64,000 nt of DNA, from contig JAZBRS010000029.1 in NCBI GenBank assembly GCA_037176725.1, positions 122,173,001 through 122,237,000 of the forward strand. Reading direction: 5' to 3'. The notes under the pieces were generated by a model. That model was given only the letters and a program-made list of their open reading frames with translations. It did not search any database and had not been told where the DNA came from. The position numbers and the translations under genes are program-made. Shown piece by piece: positions 31,479-42,345 of the stretch. Within the stretch, counting starts at the first letter, position 1. Each line of letters begins with the position of its first letter. This DNA comes from Posidonia oceanica. Lineage: Eukaryota; Streptophyta; Magnoliopsida; Alismatales; Posidoniaceae.

Positions 31479-32985
31479 ATGTCTGAAAGCAGCTACTCAG
31501 ATATAGATAGCATGCCCGAGGGGGAACCCATCATGAGGTTATTCGATCCAACCACTGGAGAAGAACTCGATCCCGACTCGGCCCAATATCAAGTATTGTG
31601 TCGCTTCCTTTACAATGACAACAATCATCTCGGTTCGTCAAATCAAGAGGATCTCCATCAAGGTCAACACCTCCCTGGTAAAAGACTACGAAGGTCTACT
31701 GCGGGCCACGTCCCTGAAAATTTGTGCCAAAGACAACACGGAATTGCGCCGTCGGATACCCAACACCAGGGGTAGGAAAACGACTCACTAAGAGGATTCC
31801 GAGAAAGGTCAAATCCTTTGTTCGTTGAGCAGCCACAGTAGCAGCCACATGGCAAATGAGCTGATCCATTATTCTCCAACCAACCAGAGCAAAGTTACCA
31901 GGTTCCTTTTCAGTTGGGTATGAATATACAAGGTGACAATTGACAGCCGATGCCAATCAAATATCAAATTCTCAAACTCATGGCGGGCTCAGCAATTTAG
32001 CAGAAATGAAGAACGTCTTAAATTCCTTAGGGTTTCAGACACAAGCTCCCCCAACTTTTGACATGGGCAAATTCCCACCATTTCAGCTTCCTCCTGGCTT
32101 CAAGTATTCAAAGACGCCTTTTGATGGGACCACCAACCCACAAACCCACATCATCCGGTTTCAAATGGAGTCAGCTCCGTACTTTCATGACTTGGGGTTC
32201 ATCATCTACCTTTTCTTCTATTCATTGGAAGGCGAACCCATGGATTGGTTCCTTACCCTCTCCGGAGACGACCTCAGCAGCTTCAACAAGATCAAGGAGT
32301 GCTTCTTGACCAAATATCAACACAAGATCGAGTCGAAGCTGACCTTTCATAACTTGAGTAGGGAGACCATGAAGCCAGGTGAAGAATGGGTTACCTTTGC
32401 AAATAGATGGTGGGAGATGGTTGCCAAATCAGGCCTGGACATCCCGGAAAGACAAGTTATCCAGACATTGATTGCAAATGCTACTGGTCCAATGAAAAGG
32501 GAGTTGGCAAATGCCTATTGCCCTTCTGTAACTGCACTCTACGAGGTAGCTGCTTCTGTAAAGTAAAATATGCATGAATTTCAGAAGATAGAAGGCGATA
32601 CTAAGTCCGTTCATCAAGTTGCGAAGCAACAAGATTCTCCTATTCATGATTACCGGCAGAATGGCAGTCGCTCTGAAAAAGATGGCAACGCCATGGGCAA
32701 CTACCATCATACAGCTCCACAACAGCAGTCTAAGAGACCAAAGCGCACAAGCTATCTTATTATCCTGATCACGCTGATGGACATGTTTGCAGAAATGATA
32801 GAAGCCCGAGCTATCGACCTCCCGCCCTGAAGACCTGAAGGGGCGAACTGCGACAGAAGCAAATATTGCCAGTACCACAATTTAGAAGACTGCTGGGTCT
32901 TTAAGGACATCATCTATGACCTGGTGGATGTAGACATCTTCAATTGGGATGTATTGATAGAGAGGGCTCGGAAGCGCCATTAAGA
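31479..32985 (+). pseudogene. gag: Gag of element 3, decayed
   Basis: Starts MSESSYSDIDSMPEGEPIMR; the first 46 codons are open, then the reading frame shifts at about 31620, where VKDYEGLL...NTELRRRI continues in another phase. Further stops follow (31780-31950). The capsid part is open again from 31940 to 32566: FQLPPGFKYSKTPFDGT, then GEPMDWFLTLSGDDLSS, FLTKYQHKIESKLTFHN and IPERQVIQTLIANATG fit the Retrotrans_gag domain of Tat elements. A zinc-knuckle-like CQYHNLEDCWVFKDIIYDLV lies near 32865-32930, out of phase with the capsid part. Several frameshifts make it non-functional as it stands. Confidence 0.8.
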
Positions 32986-33219
32986 CTGAAGCTTGCTTCT
33001 CAAGAGTCTCTACTAATGGAGGCTACACTAGGGGCATTTTCGCAAAGTGTTGTAAATAGACTTTTCCTTCCTAGTTGCCGTTTTTGTTTCTGCTAAAATA
33101 TACCTAAATAAAATATCTTCTCCTTCCATAAAATAAAAATATAAACAAATGAGAAGAAGATTCACCACCCAAGCCTGGGAACTTGAGAACCGAATTAGGA
33201 AGGACCATACTTGGTGGTT

Positions 33220-33318
33220 GGGGCATATCCGGGCAATGCCTATTGTTTGACCAGAGAGGATGGCACTAGGCTTGAATATCCTTGGAATGCACTACACCTT
33301 AAGAGGTACTACCCTTGA
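33220..33318 (+). pseudogene. Integrase C-terminal remnant of element 3
   Basis: An open stretch ends LEYPWNALHLKRYYP-stop (stop 33316-33318), matching the conserved WNA..LK.YY end of Tat integrases (element 1 ends LCYLKKYYQ). It shows that pol was removed by an internal deletion between gag and the last 30 or so codons of integrase. Confidence 0.75.
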
Positions 33319-33319
33319 T

Positions 33320-35390
33320 ATGCACACTGAACCATTAGACTACCCGTGCTTAAGGGCCTACTGCTGTTGAAGCCTAGGAGTCATGCCTTAGCCTCACGCC
33401 ACAAACACTTCATAGGAGAAGGAAAGGAAATGATCCAACACTGAGATAGAGGCAAAGCCATAAGGGGCCCCTTCCCAGTTCATGAACAACAAGTCCACAC
33501 ACAACCCTCGAGTCAGACACGTTACCCTAGTACAAATCGGGTAGGCGTCTAAGGCCAAAACCTAGAAGCGCAGAAAAGAGGGGAGTGTACCAAATAAAAG
33601 AGTGTCTCGGTTCGTCAAGGAACGAATATCCATTGACTGAGAACTAAGAAGGGGAGAGACTACTTGCCAAAGTACCCAGAAAGAAAACAAAAAGGGATCA
33701 GAAAAGAAGACAGCAAAGAAGCTGTCCAAGAGTTAAAACTGAAAAGCTGGGGAATACTAAGCGCAGTAAGAACCAACCTTGAACTGGGAGGGGTATAGGC
33801 TTCGAATCTTTAGCCAACATCTTAGGATCGGATATGGACTTTCCTTCCACCCACATCCCGCACCGTACACATTAGAGGCAAGGGGCAGAGGCCTAGGTCT
33901 AAGGGTAGTTAGGTGCCAAAGCAAGCTTGTAGTATCCATGGCTTTGAGATTGCACAAGGGACCAAACTGTCAAGGTTTTCCAACCATGGGATCTGCTGTT
34001 TCCCAACTTCTTGGAGGATTCTTCTTCTCCTACAAAAATCCAAAAAAAAAAATGATAAAACAAAAAAAATCCAAAAAATGATGAAGTCAAAAATCCAAAA
34101 AAATGATAAAATAAAAAATCCAAAAAATGATAAAGTCAAAAATCCAAAAAAAACATAAAACCAAAATCCAAAAATAAGCAAAAGATCAAAAAAAAAGAAA
34201 AAAAAGAAATATAGAGTAAAGGTAAAATCTACCCAACCAACATTACCTCATGAAACTGATAGCAAATCTGGCCGATGATAAAAAATCTAGGGCACTAGCA
34301 ATTCCGTGTTGCGTTTTGACCACTCCTATTCAGGATGGTCACTTGGTACATGCTTGCGAGTCGATACCATCTTCATGTAGACAACAAATTTGAGGCCAGA
34401 TTTATTATCTTCCACCTAAGTTTATCTCAAGCAATATAAGTACATATTTATTTATTATTTTTTCCTTGGACTAGGGGCAAGGGGCACCCTAGATGGTCTA
34501 ATATGACTTTGTTTAAGTTTCTCTGTAGAAAACTACTGATATATGTTGGACATTGCCAAATCTTGCGTCATACATTGAACGCAACCTATTCTGGCATCCA
34601 ACGTGGCAAAAAAAGGAAAAAATGAATTAAGAGTTTATTGGATGCAATCTGTTCTTGCATCATACATTTGATGCAACTTGTTCTAGTGTTCAATGCAGCA
34701 AAAAAATATATATATAATAAAATAAAATAAAATAAATAAATAAGAGTTGTTGGATGCTATCTGGTCTAGCGTCCTATGTTAGACATCTAGACAGTTGCGT
34801 CCAACGTTTTTCAGTAACTTAAGTTGTTGAGATTCGCTCATGGCCCTCCAAATTTGCGGACAAATTGCCAAACCAATTTCTACCAATTCCAGAGGCTTCT
34901 ACAAGTTGAAATACACGTGTGGGCGTTGGTTTCATATTTTTTGGACCTCCGGGCTATCCAGAATCACCTGTTGTAGTTTACATTAAGTTATTAACTTGTT
35001 AAAGCGCCAACGATCGCGAAATTCAGAATTAAAGCTTGCAGGTGAAAATTTTCTTCATAACTCTGTCATTTGCATATTATTACACGTAATTAAGCTTGTT
35101 TCAAGTTAAATTGAATTAAAAACCATTGTTTGGAGGCGCACCCCCGATTATTGGTTATCTTAGTTCATTTTCAACTTAGAGAATGGTAAAGAAAAAAAGA
35201 AAACATTTGACAAGTTTGCTAAGTGTGTAGAAAATCTTTATCAGTTATAAATCTGAGTTTTCTACAATATCACCGGGGCACACCCCTAAGGTACAAGTGC
35301 TGTCAAGTAATAAAAGAAGAAAGAAAGAAAAAGAGAGCAGTAACAACTAAGTGGCACTCTCCCCCTCGCCCTCGGGAGCTGAAGGAGGAA
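33320..35390 (+). other. Non-coding region between pol remnant and antisense PMD gene
   Basis: No gene seen. 34035-34205 is an A-rich tandem repeat (AATCCAAAAAATGATAAA, about 22 bp). Dyad modules at 34546/34575, 34638/34667 and 34750/34779, each 29 bp apart. A purine-rich stretch (35312-35340) is not followed by an LTR. Confidence 0.65.
34546..34815. repeat. Cluster of three dyad modules
   Basis: Half-sites TTGGACAT/TTGAACGC, TTGGATGC/TTTGATGC and TTGGATGC/TTAGACAT start at 34546/34575, 34638/34667 and 34750/34779. More mutated than elsewhere, but the 29-bp spacing is exact in all three. Confidence 0.75.
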
Positions 35391-35391
35391 C

Positions 35392-38300
35392 TCAAGAAGG
35401 AGCCAAAGGAGGAGTTATAAGGGGCTGTGCTGATTGACACACTGAGCCACCTGAGGAAGCCTGTGACGCAGCTCGAGACCCCCCAACCGGTGGACGACGG
35501 CTGCTAGAGCGATGCCTCGATGCAAACAACGGAGGAGGAGGAACTCGACGACCAGTGGAAACACAACCAAGCACGGCCTCCCGTCGGTAATGCATCGCCT
35601 CGGTCTCAAACTGAGCTGCCATCGCACAATCTGTATCTCATTCCTGCAAGAAAAGACAAAGGAGAAGCACCAAGCCATTAGCATAAGCAAGCATATGAAT
35701 TTAAAAGGAAGAAGAGCAAGTTATACCTTCTGAGCCACTTCCAGCTACCTCCTCAGCTCGGCAATCTCTACAGCCGAATCAGTCGTCGGTAGGGGTCACT
35801 GCTGCGCAGCAAGCCAGGCAATCTCAGCAGCCCTCTCCTTAGCAAGTCGACATACCTCCTCCAGCTGCACCTCAAGGTGTAAAGCATGCTCCAAGGCACC
35901 TACCGTAGTCTGCTCCAACCCCCGCTGAAGATCGTCAATCTGCAAAAGTCAGAACCATAGTCAGAACTGAATCAAGATATATAAAGGAAAAGTATACTGC
36001 TATACTTACCATACTCTGAAGGTGGGAAATCTCCTCAGCATGATCCAGTGGAGGGGCAGAACTAGTCGAAGGCTGCAAAAGCAAAGAAGGCATAATTAGC
36101 ACAATTTTCAAGGCAAACAACTATGCTATAAAAATAAATGCAAACTTGAGAAGCAGAGGCTCGCAGACGCTCAAGCTCCTCGGTCAGCTCAGCAACGCGC
36201 CTAACCAGGTCGCGCTCACGCTGACTATACTCATCAGTAGTCCTCAGCTGCAAGGGGCAAGGTCCAAGCAAATTAGCTGTCAAGAAATACAGGCAATACA
36301 AATTAAAACATAAAGCTAAATACTCACCGCTATCTCCATCTGAATCATGTGAGAACAGACGGACTCCTACAGCTCGCCCATAGCCATCGCTGCCACATCT
36401 GGAGCGGTGTCACCCATGTGAAGGTTTGACCGCCCTAGGAAATGGGAGCGATGGAAGACCATGAGCTCGCTAAACTGGTCATCCATCCACCTGGCCCAAG
36501 CTAGCTCGTCCTTAGCAGTCGCATCGATAGGAGTGGTGGAGCCGCCTCGAACCCAGTCCAGCAACTGTGGACCGTAGGTGTCAACCAAGTGGTGAGCACG
36601 TCCACCTCCCCCTTGTATCTCGTGCCAAACTCGGAATAGGTGAGCCTGAGGCTGAATCTGCCGGCGCCCCAACTGCCTAAGTGCCCAGCTGATCTGCTGG
36701 AAGTGGTAGTGGTTCCAACAGTGGAGCCAGATGTCCCGGTCAAAAACTATCCGGTCCCGAGCTATCTCGGGGACATCCTCATGCTCCCCCTCGGTGTAAG
36801 GATGCCAGATCACCTGAAAAGAAGACAGGGAATCAGTAAACCGAAAGAAGAATAATATATCAGTAGGGGCATATTACCTTGGCAAAAACCAGCATCTCAA
36901 AGAAGAGACGCCTGACATAGCGGTGGCCAGTGACCGCCTCGGGTGCATGAACGGCCTGACTCCAGTGCAGTCCATGAGGGAAGGGCATCCCCGCCTCCGG
37001 AACTGAAGGTGGGATGGACCTCATGAAAGTAAAGTGGTCCCATACCCACATCTGCAAGTAAAAAGAAAGCAAATCATCAGTCGAGCTTGCAAAGTAAATA
37101 ATATTTGAAGCTTAAATAAGAAAAGAAAGTTTATATACCTGAAAGAATGGTAGGTTCCCGCCAAGCTGGCGGGAACTACGATCGGAAAACTTGAAGAGCA
37201 CAGTGTACAAGAACGACAGGCTCGCGGCTCCCCAAGCATACTCCCCTACTCGATCTAAGTCGGCAAGAAGGGGCAAGAACACTGCCGAAACCTGCGAAGT
37301 AGCGTGGCTGAATAGCAGGTCCCCAAACAGAACTAAAAGGAAAGCGCAGAGCTGCTGATCTGCATCCTCTCCAGGCTCTGTAACAGTCTCCTAGGAGTCC
37401 TCGACGCGCTGAACCGCTGAGGTAGTAACAAAAAGGTAGGGCCCGTACATGACGACCCTTCTCCCCACCAACTCCGCCATCATAGAGGAGTAGTCGGAGT
37501 GTACTGGGCCAGTCACCAGACGTCCCGTCACCCGTAGGCCAGTCAGTCGGGCCATGTCCTCCTGAGAAAGGACGAACTCGCCAACCTGGGTCACGAACGA
37601 GCTCATATGGGGGTGGTAGCACTCTGCTGCAGACTCCAAAAGTCCCAACTCAAGTTGGAAAAGAGGAATGGACAGGAAGTGTCCAAACCCCATCTGCCGA
37701 AGCCGCTCATGCTGGAAAGGCTCCAACATCCGGTAGCACCTGAGGACCTGACCCTAGTAACAGCGCACGACGGCAGGAGCCCGACTCTGCAAGAGAGAGA
37801 AGAATTGTCAAACAAAGTTCACAAAAATAATATTTGAAATTGAATGGAAATGTGGTTACCTATCCCCTAGCTGCCAGTGTAGCTACTCCAAGCTCGGCCC
37901 CGGCCGCATCCCTATACGGTGCCGAAGCCTGCACCTCGTCGTGGGATATGTGAGCCCGCGTAAATTCTAGAGGAGCACCAACATCGCCCTCTGCCTCCCG
38001 TTGAACAAAGTCCTGGATGCTCACATACCAGCCGTCATCCTCAACCATCCCAGCAGTAGGAGCAGCAGCAGCGGGGACCGCCTCGGGAACTACCTCCTCC
38101 CACCCCGACTCCTCTGAATCCTCGACCGAAGGAATGAATGACTCCGAGCCTGAACTCCAGGAGCCGCAGGTATCCTCAACCGAAGTCGTACTCGGAGTCT
38201 CCCCCTCAACCTGTAGTGGGCCCTCTGTAGCCAGCTCTGGAGCACCACGAACCTCCCCGCCTTCCTATGCCTCGGTCCCAACTGCCGGCGCCTCCTCTAG

Positions 38301-38447
38301 CATCTCAACTGCCGGCGCCTCCGTCATCCCAACTGCCAGTGCCTCCTCCGTCATCCCGACTGCCTCCAGCACCCTCACCGAAGTTGGCTTAGACCCGTCG
38401 AACGTTGACGAGCCCTCCCCCCTCCGTGCCAACTTCTTTGGCCTCAT
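35392..38447 (-). pseudogene. Eight-exon PMD gene (PP7-long-form/MAIL-like), antisense cargo of element 3
   Basis: Exons on the minus strand: A 38447-37860, B 37786-37139, C 37051-36878, D 36813-36328, E 36247-36146, F 36072-36010, G 35939-35727, H 35643-35392. All introns have GT-AG ends and every exon length is a multiple of 3 (588, 648, 174, 486, 102, 63, 213, 252), giving about 841 codons. Exon A: acidic Pro/Glu/Val repeats (VGMTEEA, VGMTEAP). Exons B-D: plant mobile domain (QHERLRQMGFG; VGEFVLSQEDMARLTGL; YAWGAASLSFLYTVLFKFSD; VWDHFTF; DIWLHCWNHYHF). Exons E-G: coiled coil (LVRRVAELTEELERLRAS). In-frame stops in A, B, D, G and H make it a pseudogene. It resembles host PMD proteins annotated as PP7 long-form homologs. 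It is antisense to gag of the element. Confidence 0.82.
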
Positions 38448-38779
38448 GTAAGCTTTACCAAATCTCGGCATAAACTGAAAAGGACCCAATAGAGGTCAAA
38501 GCACTGTCTGGAATGATGAGGAGGAGGAGGGGAAGGGAGGAAAGCATACTCACCGGAACTAAAAATCACAGTTTGTTGCTCGCTGGAATGTGCACTGCCG
38601 CTGCAACCGTGCCCTAGTTTCGGCCGTCAGAGCCGTCGAACGGGTGAGCTGCCTCACGTCGGAAGAAGCTCAGAAACTCAGAAGGAATTGCCACTGTCGT
38701 CGGAGAAGAAGAGAAAGGAGAGTAGTGAGCGGGAAAGTGAGGAAGAAAAGCAGACAGGACTGTTAAAGGCCTCGACGCG

Positions 38780-38925
38780 TAGGACGCTATAATAGGCTAT
38801 GTCCTACGTTAGATGCAAATAATTCCTATGTTTAAGTGCAGCAGCATCAACAAAGTGTTGGACGCAGAAATAAATTACGTCCTACGTTGGACGCAGATAA
38901 TTGTTGCGTCCTACACTTCGGAGCG
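38780..38925. repeat. 29-bp-spaced dyad modules (right copy)
   Basis: TAGGACGCT at 38780 with TTAGATGCA at 38809, and TTGGACGCA at 38858 with TTGGACGCA at 38887; both pairs spaced 29 bp. Confidence 0.8.
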
Positions 38926-39089
38926 ACTTAAAGTGCTGAATGTTGCCAGGAAGCCTCTACATCAATTTTCTTCCAATTCCAGAGGCTTCTAGAAGCTAGA
39001 ATGCACATGGAGATGAGGCCGTCATGATTTTCGAACCCCCGGAGCACAACCAGGCAAACAAAGCCTAAGAAGTATCCTTTTATTCCCTT

Positions 39090-40965
39090 GAGCATCTCCC
39101 TCAGCGTGTTTTATTTCAATTTTTCCTTGGGCAACCCCCTCAGTGTGTTTTATTTAATTTTTTTCCTTAGACAACCCCCCTCGGCGTGTTTTATTACTTG
39201 GGCTACCCCCTCAGTGATGTTTTAGTTCAGTTTTTCCTTGGGCAACCCCCTCGGTGAGTCTTTTAAATTTCGGTTCTATCCCATTGACCAACACCCAAAG
39301 GTCAATCATTGAGTGTTGGATAATCTAGCTCGATCCTTGAGTGTTGGATAATCCAGCTCGATCCTTGAGTGTTGGATAAATCTAGCTCAATCCTTGAGTG
39401 ATGGATGTTTGATCCAGCTCAATCCTTGAGTGTTGGATAATCCAACTCAATCCTTGAGTGTTGGATAAATCTAGCTCAATCCTTGAGTGAAGGATGTTAA
39501 ATCCAGCTCAATCCTTGAGTGTTGGATAAATCCAGCTCAATCCTTGAGTGTTGGATAATCCAGCTCAATTCTTGAGTGTTGGATAATCCTGCTCAATCCT
39601 TGAGTGTTGGATGTTTGATCCAGCTCATTGTCTCTAGGTGTTAGATGTTTGATCCAGCTCAAGTCTTTTAAATGGCAGTTCGACTGCCTTGGGCAACCCC
39701 CTCGGCGAGTCTTTTAGGATCCTCGGAGCATAACCGGGATACCAAAGCAAAGATCCCCAGAGCATAACTGGGATACCAAAGCAAAGATCCCTGGAGCATA
39801 GCCGGGATACCAAAGCAAGGATCCCCGGAGCATAGTCGGGATACCAAAGCAAAGATCGCCGGAGCATAACCAGGATACCAAAGCAAAAAAACCTCGGAGC
39901 ATAACCGGGATACCAAAGTAAGGATCCCCGGAGCATAACTGGGACACCAAAGTAAAAACCCCAGAGCACCAGCGGATAAACAAAGCAAGCCCTGGAGCAC
40001 AACTGGATAAACAAAGCAAACCCGGAGCACAACCGGACAAACAAAGCAAAACAATCCAACAGCAGGTACCCCGGAGCACAACCGGACAAACAAAGCAAAA
40101 CAATCCAACAGCAGGTACCCCGAAGCACAACCGGGTCAACAAAGCAAAGCCAACGGTATTAGTGAACCCACCGCTCACTAACTCCAGGGTCAGAAGATGA
40201 TGGTCCCTGTCGAGAATGTAGGCAACATTCAATGAAAGGACACTTGATTTTGACGAATAAAGCCAATGGTATTAGTGGACTCATCGTTCATCGATTCCGG
40301 GTCACGAGACGATGGTCTCTGTCGAGAATGTAGGCAACGGTCAATGAAAGGACACCTAATTGTGACAAATAGAGCCAACACGGCCAGTAGAGAAGAGATC
40401 AATCCCCTTTTGCCTGGGAGCATCATAAACCTCTCACTCACTAACCCGCGGGTCATAAAACGACGGTCCCCTTGGAGAGTGTAGGCTACGCTCGAGGAAA
40501 GGGCACCTGATTATGACAAATTGCATTCACGCTTGTGTTAGTCCGCCTTAGGTGGTGAGAAAAATTCCTGAGCCAACCCGGTATACAAATTAAAGCCGGC
40601 GATGATGGAGGAACCTCATTAGCTAGGCTCATGCATTGCACATCATGACCCCCTCTTTCGCATTCCCGTCAGCATGCATCCCTGCATAGCGCATTGTATT
40701 GCATTCGCATTGCATTACATTCGCATTGAGTGGTCGTCGGAAGCATGAGCTATCCATCCTTTTAGTTTAACCTCACGGGCAACCCCCTGGCAGTGTCTTT
40801 AGTTTGACCCCCGCGGGCAATCCCCGTGGCAAGTCTTTTAGTTTGACCCCCATAGGCAATCCCCATGGCAAGTCTTTTAGTTTGACCCCCGCAGGCAATC
40901 CCCATGGCATGTCGTTAGTTTGTTCCCCTTGGGCAATCTCCTTGGCCGTGTTTCTTTAGCCGACC
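39090..40965. repeat. Five successive tandem arrays in the 3' UTR of element 3 (right copy)
   Basis: Same order as in the left copy: GGGCAACCCCC type (39090-39290), CTCAATCCTTGAG type (39295-39665), CCCCGGAGCATAACC type (39712-40135), the 110-140-bp units (40142-40530) and GGGCAATCCCC type (40755-40965). Unit numbers differ from the left copy. They lie between the PMD gene and the PPT, the usual position for satellite-like arrays in Tat elements. Confidence 0.85.
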
Positions 40966-41039
40966 CTCATTGTGCCTCGTCCAAGTCTGGTGGCAGCAGG
41001 CATTGGATTTCATTTAGGATCTCCAGGTAGCGCCACACG

Positions 41040-41099
41040 GGGGTATCGTCTCGCCTTGTAGATAGCTTCGTGCCGAAGCCATCTTAAGGAGGGGCAATC
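41040..41099 (+). other. PPT hairpin and polypurine tract of element 3
   Basis: CGGGGGTATC stands about 60 bp before the LTR start GTAGGTATCCC. A hairpin GATAGCTTCG/CGAAGCCATC (41061-41083) follows, then the PPT TTAAGGAGGGGCAATC, ending at 41099. The layout parallels the element 1 PPT region. Confidence 0.75.
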
Positions 41100-42345
41100 T
41101 GTAGGTATCCCATTTTGGCACTCCCTTCATAGTAGTGTAGTCTGTTGCATTAGGCCACCTTTAGAAGCTCTTTGCCCAGCTCAAGTACTCTCATCTAACT
41201 TATTGACACTTGTCCTTGTGATTGAGAGGCCAGAATTAGCAAGTTTGCATTTGAGTGTGTTGGACGCTGGCTAGCCTAGCGTCCAACGTTGGACGCTGTG
41301 AGTAATGGCGTCCAACAACCTGGTTTTCTATTTCCCCAAACTTGCCATATTTGGCTGATATCAAATTTCATGCTTTGCCTCCACTAAGGGTCCTTTGACC
41401 AGTCAAGGCCTTAATTGGCTTTAATGGTCATTAATCAGCCACTTATTGAGGAATAGTCTTTGATCCTGGCATCTTTGCCTCGGAGGGTCGTTAGACGCTG
41501 GGTACCCTAGCGTCCAACATTGGACGCTATAAAGGTCAGCGTCCAACACCTCTGAAATAGGAAAGTTGCTGACTTGGCCTTTGTGTCCTTATTTGTTCCT
41601 CCCTTACTTCTATAAAAGCAGGGGTACCCCCACTGAGATTTAGGACGGATCTAGGAGGGATTTAGAAAGGATTTTTGAGGATTTTCTTGGGAGAGGAATA
41701 CAATTTTAGAAGGATTAGGGAGAGCAAGTAGAAAGTGTTTTGAGCTAGAATCTCGAGAGAAGTTATGTGGAGAAAGAGTTTTGAGAGAGCTTGAGTCCTC
41801 CTCTGTCATCAGTGACATCATGTCGACACTTCTTGCATTCCGTGCATAGATAAAAGGGGGCTCTCTTTAGTTTTCCTTTTCTTTTCATATCATATGTTTA
41901 ATTTCGTAGTATAGTAAAGCAATTCGTTTCACATATTATTGTAGCTAGGCATTCATACTTAGTTGCAACCGGGGGGATAAAACCCCTCGGGTAAGTATTC
42001 CTCATTTCATTTTATGTTAATTCTCAATATGTTTGAATCATATAATACACTTTATTAATCCGCATCTTTAAAATCTGTTTTGCAACGAAAAGAAGAAAAA
42101 GAAGAAACTCACCAAACACGGGCATCCTTGGGCAACACAAGCGTTGTCCCAAGGTAGCTAAACCAGCCACCATATCACATCTCCCCAAGGCGTCTCGAGG
42201 GCTGGAGAAAGCGATCCGAGAGTGGCGATCACACCAATTCCATCACTTGTGCAGTGATGGAGTTGGATACAAAAAGGGGACCCCGAGAAAGAGCGAATAG
42301 AACCAAAACAAGCCTCTTCTCCTAACCAAAAACCCCATATCCACA
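41100..42345 (+). repeat. 3' LTR of element 3
   Basis: Direct repeat of 28206-29421; starts TGTAGGTATCCC and ends CCATATCCACA. TATAAAA at 41611-41617. Dyad modules at 41260/41289 and 41491/41520. The next base starts GTAGACACCCC of another LTR. Confidence 0.9.

Larger units (their letters stand above)
28206..42345 (+). mobile_element. Element 3: complete gag-only Tat-type retrotransposon with antisense PMD gene
   Basis: LTRs 28206-29421 (1216 bp) and 41100-42345 (1246 bp), PBS at 29425, gag pseudogene, last codons of integrase at 33220-33318, an antisense eight-exon PMD gene, tandem arrays and PPT at 41086-41099. Protease, RT, RNase H and nearly all integrase are missing. The element is therefore non-autonomous. 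The left LTR is shared with a second tandem copy. The flank after the right LTR (GTAGACACCCC) is the start of another LTR, so the predicted target duplication is GTAGA. Confidence 0.88.

Noticed and set aside
35312..35340. PPT and LTR start next to the PMD gene
   Set aside because: Purine-rich, but no TG...ACACCCC start follows, and the PMD last exon lies directly beyond.
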